21,341 bases of DNA from Burkholderiales bacterium (GTDB lineage: Bacteria; Pseudomonadota; Gammaproteobacteria; Burkholderiales; Burkholderiaceae_C): contig JANXTP010000120.1 of NCBI GenBank assembly GCA_025352345.1, forward strand, positions 1-21,341, read 5' to 3'. Under the pieces are notes generated by a model. That model was given only the letters and a program-made list of their open reading frames with translations. It did no database searches and was not told where the DNA came from. Of the stretch, positions 14,744 to 20,054 are shown piece after piece (positions within the stretch are counted from its first letter, which is position 1; each line of letters begins with the position of its first letter). Made by a program: the position numbers and the translations under genes.

Positions 14744-15808
14744 TCAGGCTGCAGCGGGTTCCGCCTGCAGCGTCGCCATGTCGATCACGAAGCGGTACTT
14801 CACGTCGCTCTTGAGCATGCGGCCGTAGGCGGTGTTGATGTCCTTCATGGCGATCATCTCGACGTCGGAGACGATGCCGTGCGCGGCGCAGAAGTCGAGC
14901 ATCTCCTGCGTTTCACGGATGCCGCCGATCAGCGATCCGCCCAGCCGACGGCGCTTGAAGATCAGGCCGAAGACGTTGGGGCCCGGATGCGGGTGTTCCG
15001 GCGCGCCCACCAGCGTCATCGTGCAATCGCGCTTGAGCAGCGCAATGAACGGGTCCAGGTCATGCTGGGCGGCGACGGTGTTGAGGATGAAGTCGAACGA
15101 GTTCTGGTGTGCCGCCATCGCGGCTTCATCGGTGGAGATCACCACCTCGGCGGCGCCCAGGCGCTTGGCGTCGTCGACCTTGCGGGCGGAGGTGGTGAAC
15201 AGCACCACATGCGCGCCCATCGCCGCGGCGATCTTGACCCCGATGTGGCCAAGGCCGCCGAGACCGACGATGCCGACCTTCTGGCCCTTCTGCACGCCCC
15301 ATTGGCGCAGCGGCGAATAGGTCGTGATGCCGGCGCACAGCAGCGGCGCAACGGCCGCCAGGTTGCCCTGGTGGCGGATGTGGAGCACGAACTTCTGCTT
15401 CACCACGACGCGGGTGGAATAACCACCAAAAGTGTTCTCACCACCGAAGACAGGACCGTTGTAGGTGCCGGTGAAGCCGTTGTCGCAGTACTGCTCCAGC
15501 CCTTCGCCGCATGAACTGCACTGCAGACAACTGTCGACCATGCAGCCCACGCCAGCGATGTCACCGATCTTGAATTTGCTGACCTTGGCACCGACGGCGC
15601 TGACCCGGCCGACGATTTCATGGCCGGGCACCGACGGGTAGAGCGTGTTCTTCCACTCGTTGCGCGCAGTGTGCAGGTCCGAATGGCAGACGCCGCAGTA
15701 CAGGATGTCGATCTGCACATCGTCCGGCCCGGGCGCGCGGCGCTCAATGCCAAACGGGGCGAGTGCGGCGCTGGCGTTCTGGGCAGCGTAAGCGAGTGTG
15801 GTGGTCAT
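14744..15808 (-). CDS. Zinc-dependent NAD(P) alcohol dehydrogenase, YahK/CAD type
   Basis: A 354-residue medium-chain dehydrogenase that interconverts alcohols and aldehydes with NADPH or NADH. Catalytic zinc ligands are Cys41 (GVCHSD), His63-Glu64 (PGHEIVG) and Cys158. Structural zinc cysteines are 94, 97, 100 and 108. The Rossmann motif GLGGLGHIG is at 182-190. Sequence style and length match the broad-range aldehyde reductase YahK and plant cinnamyl alcohol dehydrogenases. ATG 15808 is supported by AAAGGA 8 bases upstream; a longer in-frame extension is not protein-like. It is a monocistronic minus-strand gene next to the tRNA-Lys micro-island. Its natural substrate cannot be read from the sequence. 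Confidence 0.92.
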   Translation of the reverse strand: MTTTLAYAAQNASAALAPFGIERRAPGPDDVQIDILYCGVCHSDLHTARNEWKNTLYPSVPGHEIVGRVSAVGAKVSKFKIGDIAGVGCMVDSCLQCSSCGEGLEQYCDNGFTGTYNGPVFGGENTFGGYSTRVVVKQKFVLHIRHQGNLAAVAPLLCAGITTYSPLRQWGVQKGQKVGIVGLGGLGHIGVKIAAAMGAHVVLFTTSARKVDDAKRLGAAEVVISTDEAAMAAHQNSFDFILNTVAAQHDLDPFIALLKRDCTMTLVGAPEHPHPGPNVFGLIFKRRRLGGSLIGGIRETQEMLDFCAAHGIVSDVEMIAMKDINTAYGRMLKSDVKYRFVIDMATLQAEPAAA

Positions 15809-15928
15809 CCGGAATCGTCCTTTGAAGGGCGCCAGGCGAAAGGGCCTGAGTAGCCAACGATTGTGCAAGCCGCACCGCGTCACAGCCGACGCAGGGCTTA
15901 CCGCTTGCCGCCCCAAGCTGAAAAGACG

Positions 15929-15962
15929 AACGGCCTGCCATTGCTGGCAAGCCGTTGTTTTT
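15929..15962. terminator. Bidirectional terminator, original end of the tRNA-Lys unit
   Basis: AACGGC-C-TGCC, a six-base loop, then GGCA-A-GCCGTT form a strong stem with one internal mismatch. TTTTT (15958-15962) follows on the plus strand, and CGTCTTTT on the minus strand. It directly follows the displaced 3' end of tRNA-Lys on the minus strand. It was therefore probably the terminator of the tRNA transcript before the island inserted. Confidence 0.7.
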
Positions 15963-15963
15963 A

Positions 15964-16008
15964 CTGGTGGGCCCTGAGTGCCTCGAACACTCGACCTACG
16001 GATTAAGA
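15964..16008. repeat. Left attachment repeat (displaced 3' part of tRNA-Lys)
   Basis: These 45 bases match the 3' part of tRNA-Lys(CTT) at 17567-17611 with one mismatch (C for A, in the T-loop). They run from the encoded CCA back to the anticodon loop. Similarity stops at the anticodon, as expected for a tyrosine-recombinase crossover inside a tRNA gene. Both ends of the duplication and its spacing (1603 bases) are directly visible. Confidence 0.88.
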
Positions 16009-16074
16009 ATCGAAACTCAGCGCCTGCGGTGGACTGGCGATGAATCGCGGGCTATTGGATTTGCTAGGCATTTC

Positions 16075-16104
16075 AGTTGACTGCAAGTGACTTGAGTTGA
16101 CTGA
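16075..16104. repeat. Three 10-bp phased repeats near left att site
   Basis: AGTTGACTGC, AAGTGACTTG and AGTTGACTGA stand head to tail at 16075, 16085 and 16095, each 10 bases apart. The shared core is A-x-x-TGACT. Position just inside the attachment repeat suggests integrase arm-type or excision-factor sites. An operator for the pair of genes to the right is also possible. The function is inferred. Confidence 0.5.
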
Positions 16105-16139
16105 TTTCACCGTCTCACTGTGCCAAATTTGCATCGTCA

Positions 16140-16577
16140 CTAAAGCAGGTCGGGTCTGTTCGCTTTGAGCCATGTCCTGACGTGGGCCAGCAGCCCCTTC
16201 GCGCTCATCACGCACTCTGCTGCCGCCGCTTCGGACACCAAGTCACCAGAGTAGTCCGAAACATTGCGTTGCTTGCGCAGCGCATCAAGAACGATGACCG
16301 TCGGCTGCGGAAGACCCACACTCAACGGCAGCGTCTGGATCGCCGTCTGGTGATGCCCGGGCTTGCTCTTCAGCGTGCGGTAGCCATTTGCGTTCAGGGC
16401 AGCCATCGCCATTTGCATGATCGCTTTGTAGGCGGCATCGAACCGGTTTTCGCTGCTCAGCCCTTGGAGCTGTGCATCGGCAATGTTGCGCTCGGCGGCA
16501 GCGATGAGCATTCCCACCGACACCTTGTCGGCAGCAACGGCGTCAAGGCTGATGCCCAGCAAGTTCTTCAAGGTCAT
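16140..16577 (-). CDS. HEPN-like protein, probable toxin partner
   Basis: A 145-residue, mostly helical protein. The pattern AAAERNIADAQLQGLSSENRFDAAYKAIMQ (27-56), then LRKQRNVSDYSGD (100-112) and a C-terminal helix, resembles HEPN proteins. These typically pair with nucleotidyltransferases and often act as RNases. The usual RX4-6H motif is not present. The equivalent loop reads R104-N-V-S-D-Y109, similar as far as I recall to a HEPN subgroup with an RNxx(E/D)Y motif. The start ATG 16577 lies inside the upstream HTH-nucleotidyltransferase gene (35-base overlap), so the two are co-translated. Toxin or defence function is inferred from the gene pair and the island setting. Confidence 0.68.
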   Translation of the reverse strand: MTLKNLLGISLDAVAADKVSVGMLIAAAERNIADAQLQGLSSENRFDAAYKAIMQMAMAALNANGYRTLKSKPGHHQTAIQTLPLSVGLPQPTVIVLDALRKQRNVSDYSGDLVSEAAAAECVMSAKGLLAHVRTWLKANRPDLL

Positions 16578-17145
16578 GAGCGTTCCCGATCAAGAATATC
16601 TTTGGCTTCGCCAGCACGTCGGCGAGAAACGGCTCCACCGGCGCCTTCTCGGAAAACTCGACGGCCGAGTACACCTTCGGATTCAGCTCGCGACCAAGGG
16701 TCGTCTGAACTGGAAAGAGAAGCTCCACAACCTCTCGGAAGCTGATGTCGCCAATCAGCATGAGGTCGATGTCGCTACCAGCCGTTTCGCGTCCCTGTGC
16801 GACCGAGCCGAACACGAATGCAAAACGAAGTTTAGGAGCTGCCGGCGCGAGCGCTTGAACGAGCACGTCGGCCATGCCGGAGGTCTTGCGCAAGATGCTG
16901 GCCAGTTCCGCGAAGATTGGCCCGCCAGTGTCAGCGCTGTACAGCTGCTGGTTTCCGCGCTTCTCGCGTTTGAGCAAGCCGACTTCCGCGAGCCTCGTCA
17001 GCTCGCGAGTGATGGTGCCGGGGGCCAAGCCTGTCCGACGCGCAATTTCACGCCCATGCAGAGCCTCATCTGGGCGAAGCAGCAGGAGCCCGAGCACGCG
17101 GCGCCGGTACTCGGGAAACAGCAGGGATGGCAAAGATTGATGCAT
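16543..17145 (-). CDS. Winged-helix/MNT-type nucleotidyltransferase, probable antitoxin-regulator
   Basis: A 200-residue two-domain protein. Residues about 10-72 form a winged helix-turn-helix (HGREIARRTGLAPGTITREL, LAEVGLLKREKRGNQQLYSA), so it probably binds DNA. Residues about 105-165 are a minimal nucleotidyltransferase with FGSVAQGRETAGSDIDL (112-128), giving Gly113-Ser114 and the Asp125/Asp127 metal ligands. A third acidic ligand is not obvious (the segment reads ELNPKVYSAVEF). MNT proteins paired with HEPN proteins act as antitoxins, in known cases by adding AMP to the HEPN partner. The HTH suggests autoregulation. ATG 17145 fits best; ATG 17175 is in frame. Neither has a ribosome site. 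The 3' end overlaps the HEPN-like gene by 35 bases. Confidence 0.8.
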   Translation of the reverse strand: MHQSLPSLLFPEYRRRVLGLLLLRPDEALHGREIARRTGLAPGTITRELTRLAEVGLLKREKRGNQQLYSADTGGPIFAELASILRKTSGMADVLVQALAPAAPKLRFAFVFGSVAQGRETAGSDIDLMLIGDISFREVVELLFPVQTTLGRELNPKVYSAVEFSEKAPVEPFLADVLAKPKIFLIGNAHDLEELAGHQP

Positions 17146-17255
17146 ATTCGGCGTCGATTGTCTCTTTATTTGCATCGATTCGCAACCCGTCGGTTGGCCA
17201 TAGAGCGTGGCTGTCGGCGCCGACAGCAGGTGTGGGAAGCTGCCGCGCTGCGCCC

Positions 17256-17528
17256 GAACAGGTCAGCACAGCAGCCTGGTACAAAGCCCTGGGCCGTGCG
17301 GGCATCGAGAACTTTCGCTGGCACGACCTGCGGCACACATGGGCCAGTTGGCACATTCAAGGGGGCACTCCATTGAATGTGTTGCAGGAGCTCGGTGGCT
17401 GGGCCAGCTATTCGATGGTGCAGCGTTATGCGCACTTCGCGGCCGATCATCTTGCACCGTGGGCAGAACGACTTGCGAATCGCGGCACAAATCCGTCACA
17501 GCCCCAGACGGACCAACGGCTTGCATGA
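17256..17528 (+). pseudogene. Tyrosine recombinase (phage-type integrase), C-terminal remnant
   Basis: About 90 residues of an integrase catalytic domain: STAAWYKALGRAGIENFRWH, then the HDLRHTWAS box (His-x-x-Arg), LQELGGW with Trp in the His/Trp position, and the tyrosine nucleophile in MVQRYAHFA. The N-terminal arm and core-binding domains, the first catalytic Arg and the catalytic Lys are missing. The frame upstream of 17256 is not integrase-like and overlaps the divergent HTH-nucleotidyltransferase start. It ends inside a terminator hairpin 39 bases before the intact tRNA-Lys, the usual place for the integrase of a tRNA-inserted island. It cannot be active as it stands. Confidence 0.85.
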
Positions 17529-17557
17529 TTCAAAGTTCATGCAAGCCGTTGATTTTT
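17515..17557 (+). terminator. Strong intrinsic terminator over the integrase stop codon
   Basis: A perfect 14-bp stem (AACGGCTTGCATGA 17515-17528 with TCATGCAAGCCGTT 17537-17550) around an eight-base loop is followed by GATTTTT. The integrase stop TGA (17526-17528) is the last triplet of the left arm. The outer stem (AACGGCTTGC/GCAAGCCGTT) resembles the terminator at 15929-15962, so the island seems to carry a substitute for the displaced tRNA terminator. On the minus strand it would also end the tRNA-Lys transcript. Confidence 0.75.
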
Positions 17558-17566
17558 CTAGCATTT

Positions 17567-17611
17567 CTGGTGGGCCCTGAGTGACTCGAACACTCGACCT
17601 ACGGATTAAGA
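17567..17611. repeat. Right attachment repeat (inside intact tRNA-Lys)
   Basis: Partner of the 45-bp repeat at 15964-16008, differing by one base. It begins one base beyond the CCA end and reaches into the anticodon loop of the functional tRNA-Lys(CTT). The island therefore supplied a replacement 3' end that keeps the tRNA intact. Confidence 0.88.
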
Positions 17612-17643
17612 GTCCGCTGCTCTACCAACTGAGCTAAGAGCCC
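17568..17643 (-). tRNA. tRNA-Lys (anticodon CTT)
   Basis: Read on the minus strand, a 76-base cloverleaf begins GGGCTCTTAGCTCAGTTGG and ends AGGGCCCACCA with CCA encoded. The seven-pair acceptor stem contains one G-T pair. The anticodon loop CTCTTAA gives anticodon CTT for lysine AAG codons. The T-arm is GAGTG-TTCGAGT-CACTC. Its 3' 45 bases are the right attachment repeat of the micro-island. It lies 38 bases downstream of the second tRNA-Lys and is probably transcribed with it. Confidence 0.96.
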
Positions 17644-17681
17644 GAAGCTTGACGCCTTCGGATGAGAACGATATGTGCCGG

Positions 17682-17757
17682 TGGTGGGTTGTGCGGGGCT
17701 CGAACCCACGACCTACGGATTAAAAGTCCGCTGCTCTACCAACTGAGCTAACAACCC
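17682..17757 (-). tRNA. tRNA-Lys (anticodon TTT)
   Basis: Read on the minus strand, a 76-base cloverleaf begins GGGTTGTTAGCTCAGTTGG and ends CACAACCCACCA, with CCA encoded and a fully paired acceptor stem. The anticodon loop CTTTTAA gives TTT, which reads lysine AAA (and AAG by wobble). The T-arm is GTGGG-TTCGAGC-CCCGC, with one G-T/G-C variation. It is the promoter-proximal gene of a two-tRNA unit with tRNA-Lys(CTT). Confidence 0.96.
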
Positions 17758-17771
17758 CCGAGCAGTCTTCA

Positions 17772-17777
17772 AGTATA
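17772..17777 (-). promoter_or_regulatory. -10 box of the tRNA-Lys unit
   Basis: TATACT on the minus strand lies 14 bases upstream of the tRNA-Lys(TTT) 5' end. This is a good -10 element and distance for a tRNA promoter. No clear -35 box is seen 16-18 bases upstream, where an 11-bp tandem repeat begins. Confidence 0.45.
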
Positions 17778-17791
17778 GCCCGACTTCTGAT

Positions 17792-17818
17792 CCGGTTGGC
17801 GACCGGTTGGCGACCGGT
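17792..17818. repeat. 11-bp tandem repeat upstream of tRNA-Lys
   Basis: CCGGTTGGCGA occurs twice in tandem plus a five-base partial copy (17792-17818). It lies between the tcdA stop and the tRNA promoter -10 box. It may be chance slippage or may affect the tRNA promoter, whose -35 region it covers. Confidence 0.6.
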
Positions 17819-17837
17819 GCCCGGCTGGTGGCGGTAC

Positions 17838-18611
17838 TCAGCAGCTCAAAAAGGCGCGAACAACCTCACTGGCAGCCACCATGCCGAAAGTGGCGGTGAC
17901 GGTCACGCTCGATCCGTAGCCGTGGCAGTTCAGGTTGCCTTCGGTGTCGCAGCCGGGCGCTGGCTGACGCACCGCTTCGCGCGAGTACACACATTGGATG
18001 CCGATCGGCCCGCGGCGCGCGGCATCGTGGTGTTGGCGCAGGCGCTGACGCAGTGAGGCCAGCAGCGGATCGTGTGTCACTTCAGCCAGATCGCTGACCT
18101 CCACCGCTTGCGGACGCTGCTTGCCACCGGCAGCACCGACGCTGACGAAGGCGGTATCGGTGGCGATCGCCCAGGCGGCCAGCGCCGCCTTGGCGCGCAC
18201 GTGGTCGCAGGCATCGATCAGCGCATCGACCGGTTTTGGCAGCAGCGCGGGCCAGTTGTCGGCCTCGACGAATGCTTCGATTGGCCGCAGCACGCAGCCA
18301 GGATGGATGTCGGCCAGTCGGTCGCACAACGCCAGTGCCTTGGACTGGCCGACCGTGCGGCCGAGCGCCTGCACCTGGCGGTTGATGTTGCCTTCCGACA
18401 CATGGTCAAGATCGATCAGCGTCAGTTCGGCCACACCGCAGCGCGCCAGGGCTTCGGCAGCCCAGGAGCCCACGCCACCGAGGCCGACCACCGCGATGCG
18501 GGCTCCGCGCAAGCGCTCGTAGGCGGTATCGCCATGCAGGCGCCGCAGGCCGCCGAAGCGGCGTTCGAGGTCGGCCACCGACGCGTCGCCGATGGCCTGC
18601 TGTGCGTTCAC
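17838..18611 (-). CDS. tcdA: tRNA threonylcarbamoyladenosine dehydratase
   Basis: E1-like ATP-dependent enzyme that cyclises t6A at position 37 of ANN-decoding tRNAs (including tRNA-Lys) to ct6A. The 257-residue product has the nucleotide motif VVGLGGVGSWAAEAL (41-55), the acidic pair in LIDLDHVSEGN (65-75), NINRQ (75-79) with Arg, and a C-terminal GNLNCHGYGSSVTVTATFG block typical of TcdA (CsdL). The start is GTG 18611, whose bases overlap the stop of cpoB (GTGA), so it is translated by coupling. It is the last gene of the tolB-pal-cpoB unit. Two tRNA-Lys genes, substrates of the modification, lie directly downstream. Confidence 0.93.
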   Translation of the reverse strand: MNAQQAIGDASVADLERRFGGLRRLHGDTAYERLRGARIAVVGLGGVGSWAAEALARCGVAELTLIDLDHVSEGNINRQVQALGRTVGQSKALALCDRLADIHPGCVLRPIEAFVEADNWPALLPKPVDALIDACDHVRAKAALAAWAIATDTAFVSVGAAGGKQRPQAVEVSDLAEVTHDPLLASLRQRLRQHHDAARRGPIGIQCVYSREAVRQPAPGCDTEGNLNCHGYGSSVTVTATFGMVAASEVVRAFLSC

Positions 18612-19393
18612 TTCAGCGAGGCGAGACGTGCCTTGCCCGCTTGCGCTGCTTCGGAGTCGGGGTAGGTCTTGAACAACTCATCGAGCGTCTTGCGCGCCGC
18701 CTTCGTGTCCTTCAATTCGAACTGGCAGTTCGCGATGGCCAGCAGCGCCTCAGGCGCACGCAGGTCGCCAGGGTAGCTGGTGGCGAAGCTGCGGAACGAC
18801 GAAATGGCCTCGGCATAGCTGCGTTTGCCGTACTGCGCATTGCCCAGCCAGAACAGCACCGACTGGCCGTAGCCGCTGCTCGGGTAGCGGCTGCGGAACA
18901 CCGCCAGCGAGGTGGCGGCGGCAGCGAAATCGCCACTGCGCACCTGCGCCATCGCGGCCTCGTACTGGCGGATTTCCTCGGCATCGGCCATGAACTCGCG
19001 GCCATCGACCGAGGCCTTCTGCGGCTCGATGCGGGCGAGGCGCTCGTCATAGCCCTGCTTCAGGTCCTTCATCTGGACCTGCATCAGGCCGACATCGCGC
19101 GCCATCTGCTCCACCTGCCCACGCAGGCTGGCGTTTTCGGTGCGCATCAGGTCGATCTGCCGGCTCAGGTCGGCCAGACTGGCGCGCAACTGCGCGATCT
19201 GCTCCGCCTGCGCCGCACGGGCCTGCTCGTTGCTCTGCTCGATCTTCTGGCGCAGATCGAGGATGGCACGGCGCGCCTCGTCGTCATCGAACAGCCCGGC
19301 CCGCGCCGCCGGTGCCGACAGCACCACCATCAGACAGGCGGCGGCCGCCCAGGGCGACCACCCCGTATTCCACCCGACGGGCGTGGCGCTCAT
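18608..19393 (-). CDS. cpoB: Tol-Pal system protein CpoB (YbgF)
   Basis: Periplasmic protein that coordinates peptidoglycan synthesis with outer-membrane constriction at division, acting with the Tol complex. The 261-residue product has a signal peptide (about 1-32, cleavage near ARA-GLF). An N-terminal coiled coil follows (about 40-110, LRQKIEQSNEQARAAQAEQI onward), which trimerises in E. coli. TPR repeats fill the C-terminal half (about 140-260; YEAAMAQVRSGDFAAAATSL, FWLGNAQYGKRSYAEAISSF, LLAIANCQFELKDTKAARKT). ATG 19393 has AGGG 8 bases upstream and lies 10 bases after the pal stop; the longer open frame upstream overlaps pal and is rejected. Its stop overlaps the tcdA start. Confidence 0.94.
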   Translation of the reverse strand: MSATPVGWNTGWSPWAAAACLMVVLSAPAARAGLFDDDEARRAILDLRQKIEQSNEQARAAQAEQIAQLRASLADLSRQIDLMRTENASLRGQVEQMARDVGLMQVQMKDLKQGYDERLARIEPQKASVDGREFMADAEEIRQYEAAMAQVRSGDFAAAATSLAVFRSRYPSSGYGQSVLFWLGNAQYGKRSYAEAISSFRSFATSYPGDLRAPEALLAIANCQFELKDTKAARKTLDELFKTYPDSEAAQAGKARLASLK

Positions 19394-19403
19394 CGAGCCG
19401 CCC

Positions 19404-19961
19404 TCAGCGGGCGACCAGCTCGACGCGGCGATTCTTCGCATAAGCCGCTTCGTCGCTGCCGGCAACGGCCGGGCGTTCCTTGCCGAAGCTGGTGGCTTCG
19501 AGCTGACCATCGGTCGAGCCGGCCAGGGTCAGCGCACGCACGACCGCTTCGGCACGCTTCTGGCCCAGCGACAGGTTGTATTCACGGCCGCCGCGTTCGT
19601 CGGTGTGGCCTTCGACGGCCAGTTTCGCCGTCTTGTTGGCAGCCAGCACCTTGGCGTTCGCGTCGATCACCGGCCGAGCGTCGTCGCGCACGGTGTAGCT
19701 GTCGAAGTCGAAGTACACGACCTTGCCGGTACCGGCGAACACACCACTGCCACCACCATTGTTGGTCAGGTCAACTGGGGTGACCTGCGATTGCGAGGTG
19801 CCGGCCGAACTGGTGTCGACGCCGGTGCCGCTGCGCGTTTCCACTGGCACGTTCTTGTCGTCGAGCTTCACGTTGGAACCGCAGCCCGCAAGCGCCGCAG
19901 CGCACAGCGCAGCCCACAGCAATCGTTGAGTCGGACGGAATGGAACGAGATTCGAGTTCAT
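19404..19961 (-). CDS. pal: Peptidoglycan-associated lipoprotein Pal
   Basis: Outer-membrane lipoprotein that ties the outer membrane to peptidoglycan and works with TolB. The 185-residue product has a lipobox LAGC with the lipidated Cys27, a flexible Ser/Thr/Gly-rich linker, and an OmpA-type domain (about 75-185). That domain contains VYFDFDSYTVRDDARP, VEGHTDERGGREYNLSLGQKRAEAV and the ending KNRRVEL. These are the diaminopimelate-binding residues of the family. ATG 19961 has a strong AAGGAG ribosome site 6 bases upstream, which decides the start over an in-frame one eight codons earlier. It lies 93 bases after tolB and 10 bases before cpoB. Confidence 0.97.
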   Translation of the reverse strand: MNSNLVPFRPTQRLLWAALCAAALAGCGSNVKLDDKNVPVETRSGTGVDTSSAGTSQSQVTPVDLTNNGGGSGVFAGTGKVVYFDFDSYTVRDDARPVIDANAKVLAANKTAKLAVEGHTDERGGREYNLSLGQKRAEAVVRALTLAGSTDGQLEATSFGKERPAVAGSDEAAYAKNRRVELVAR

Positions 19962-20054
19962 GAAGACTCCTTGCAAGGTTGACAAATTATCGGTGGTACA
20001 GGATGGTGAAACGACAAAGTGAGCGAATCGCGGGCGACCGATCGACGGCGACCC

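Larger units (their letters stand above)
15964..17611. mobile_element. Small genomic island integrated in tRNA-Lys(CTT)
   Basis: About 1.6 kb bounded by 45-bp tRNA-Lys direct repeats. It holds a HEPN-like gene, an HTH-nucleotidyltransferase gene, a C-terminal fragment of a tyrosine integrase ending next to the intact tRNA, and short phased repeats near the left end. Its non-coding bases are visibly more AT-rich than the surroundings. Because the integrase is only a fragment, the island is probably a decayed remnant of a larger element and unable to excise on its own. Confidence 0.8.

Noticed and set aside
16182..17376. Plus-strand open frames across the HEPN/nucleotidyltransferase pair
   Set aside because: They are shadows of the two minus-strand genes, which show real domain motifs.
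19962..20054. Promoter for pal (TTGTCG and GATAAT on the minus strand)
   Set aside because: The two boxes are 20 bases apart, which is too far for a reliable call; only the -10 element is good.
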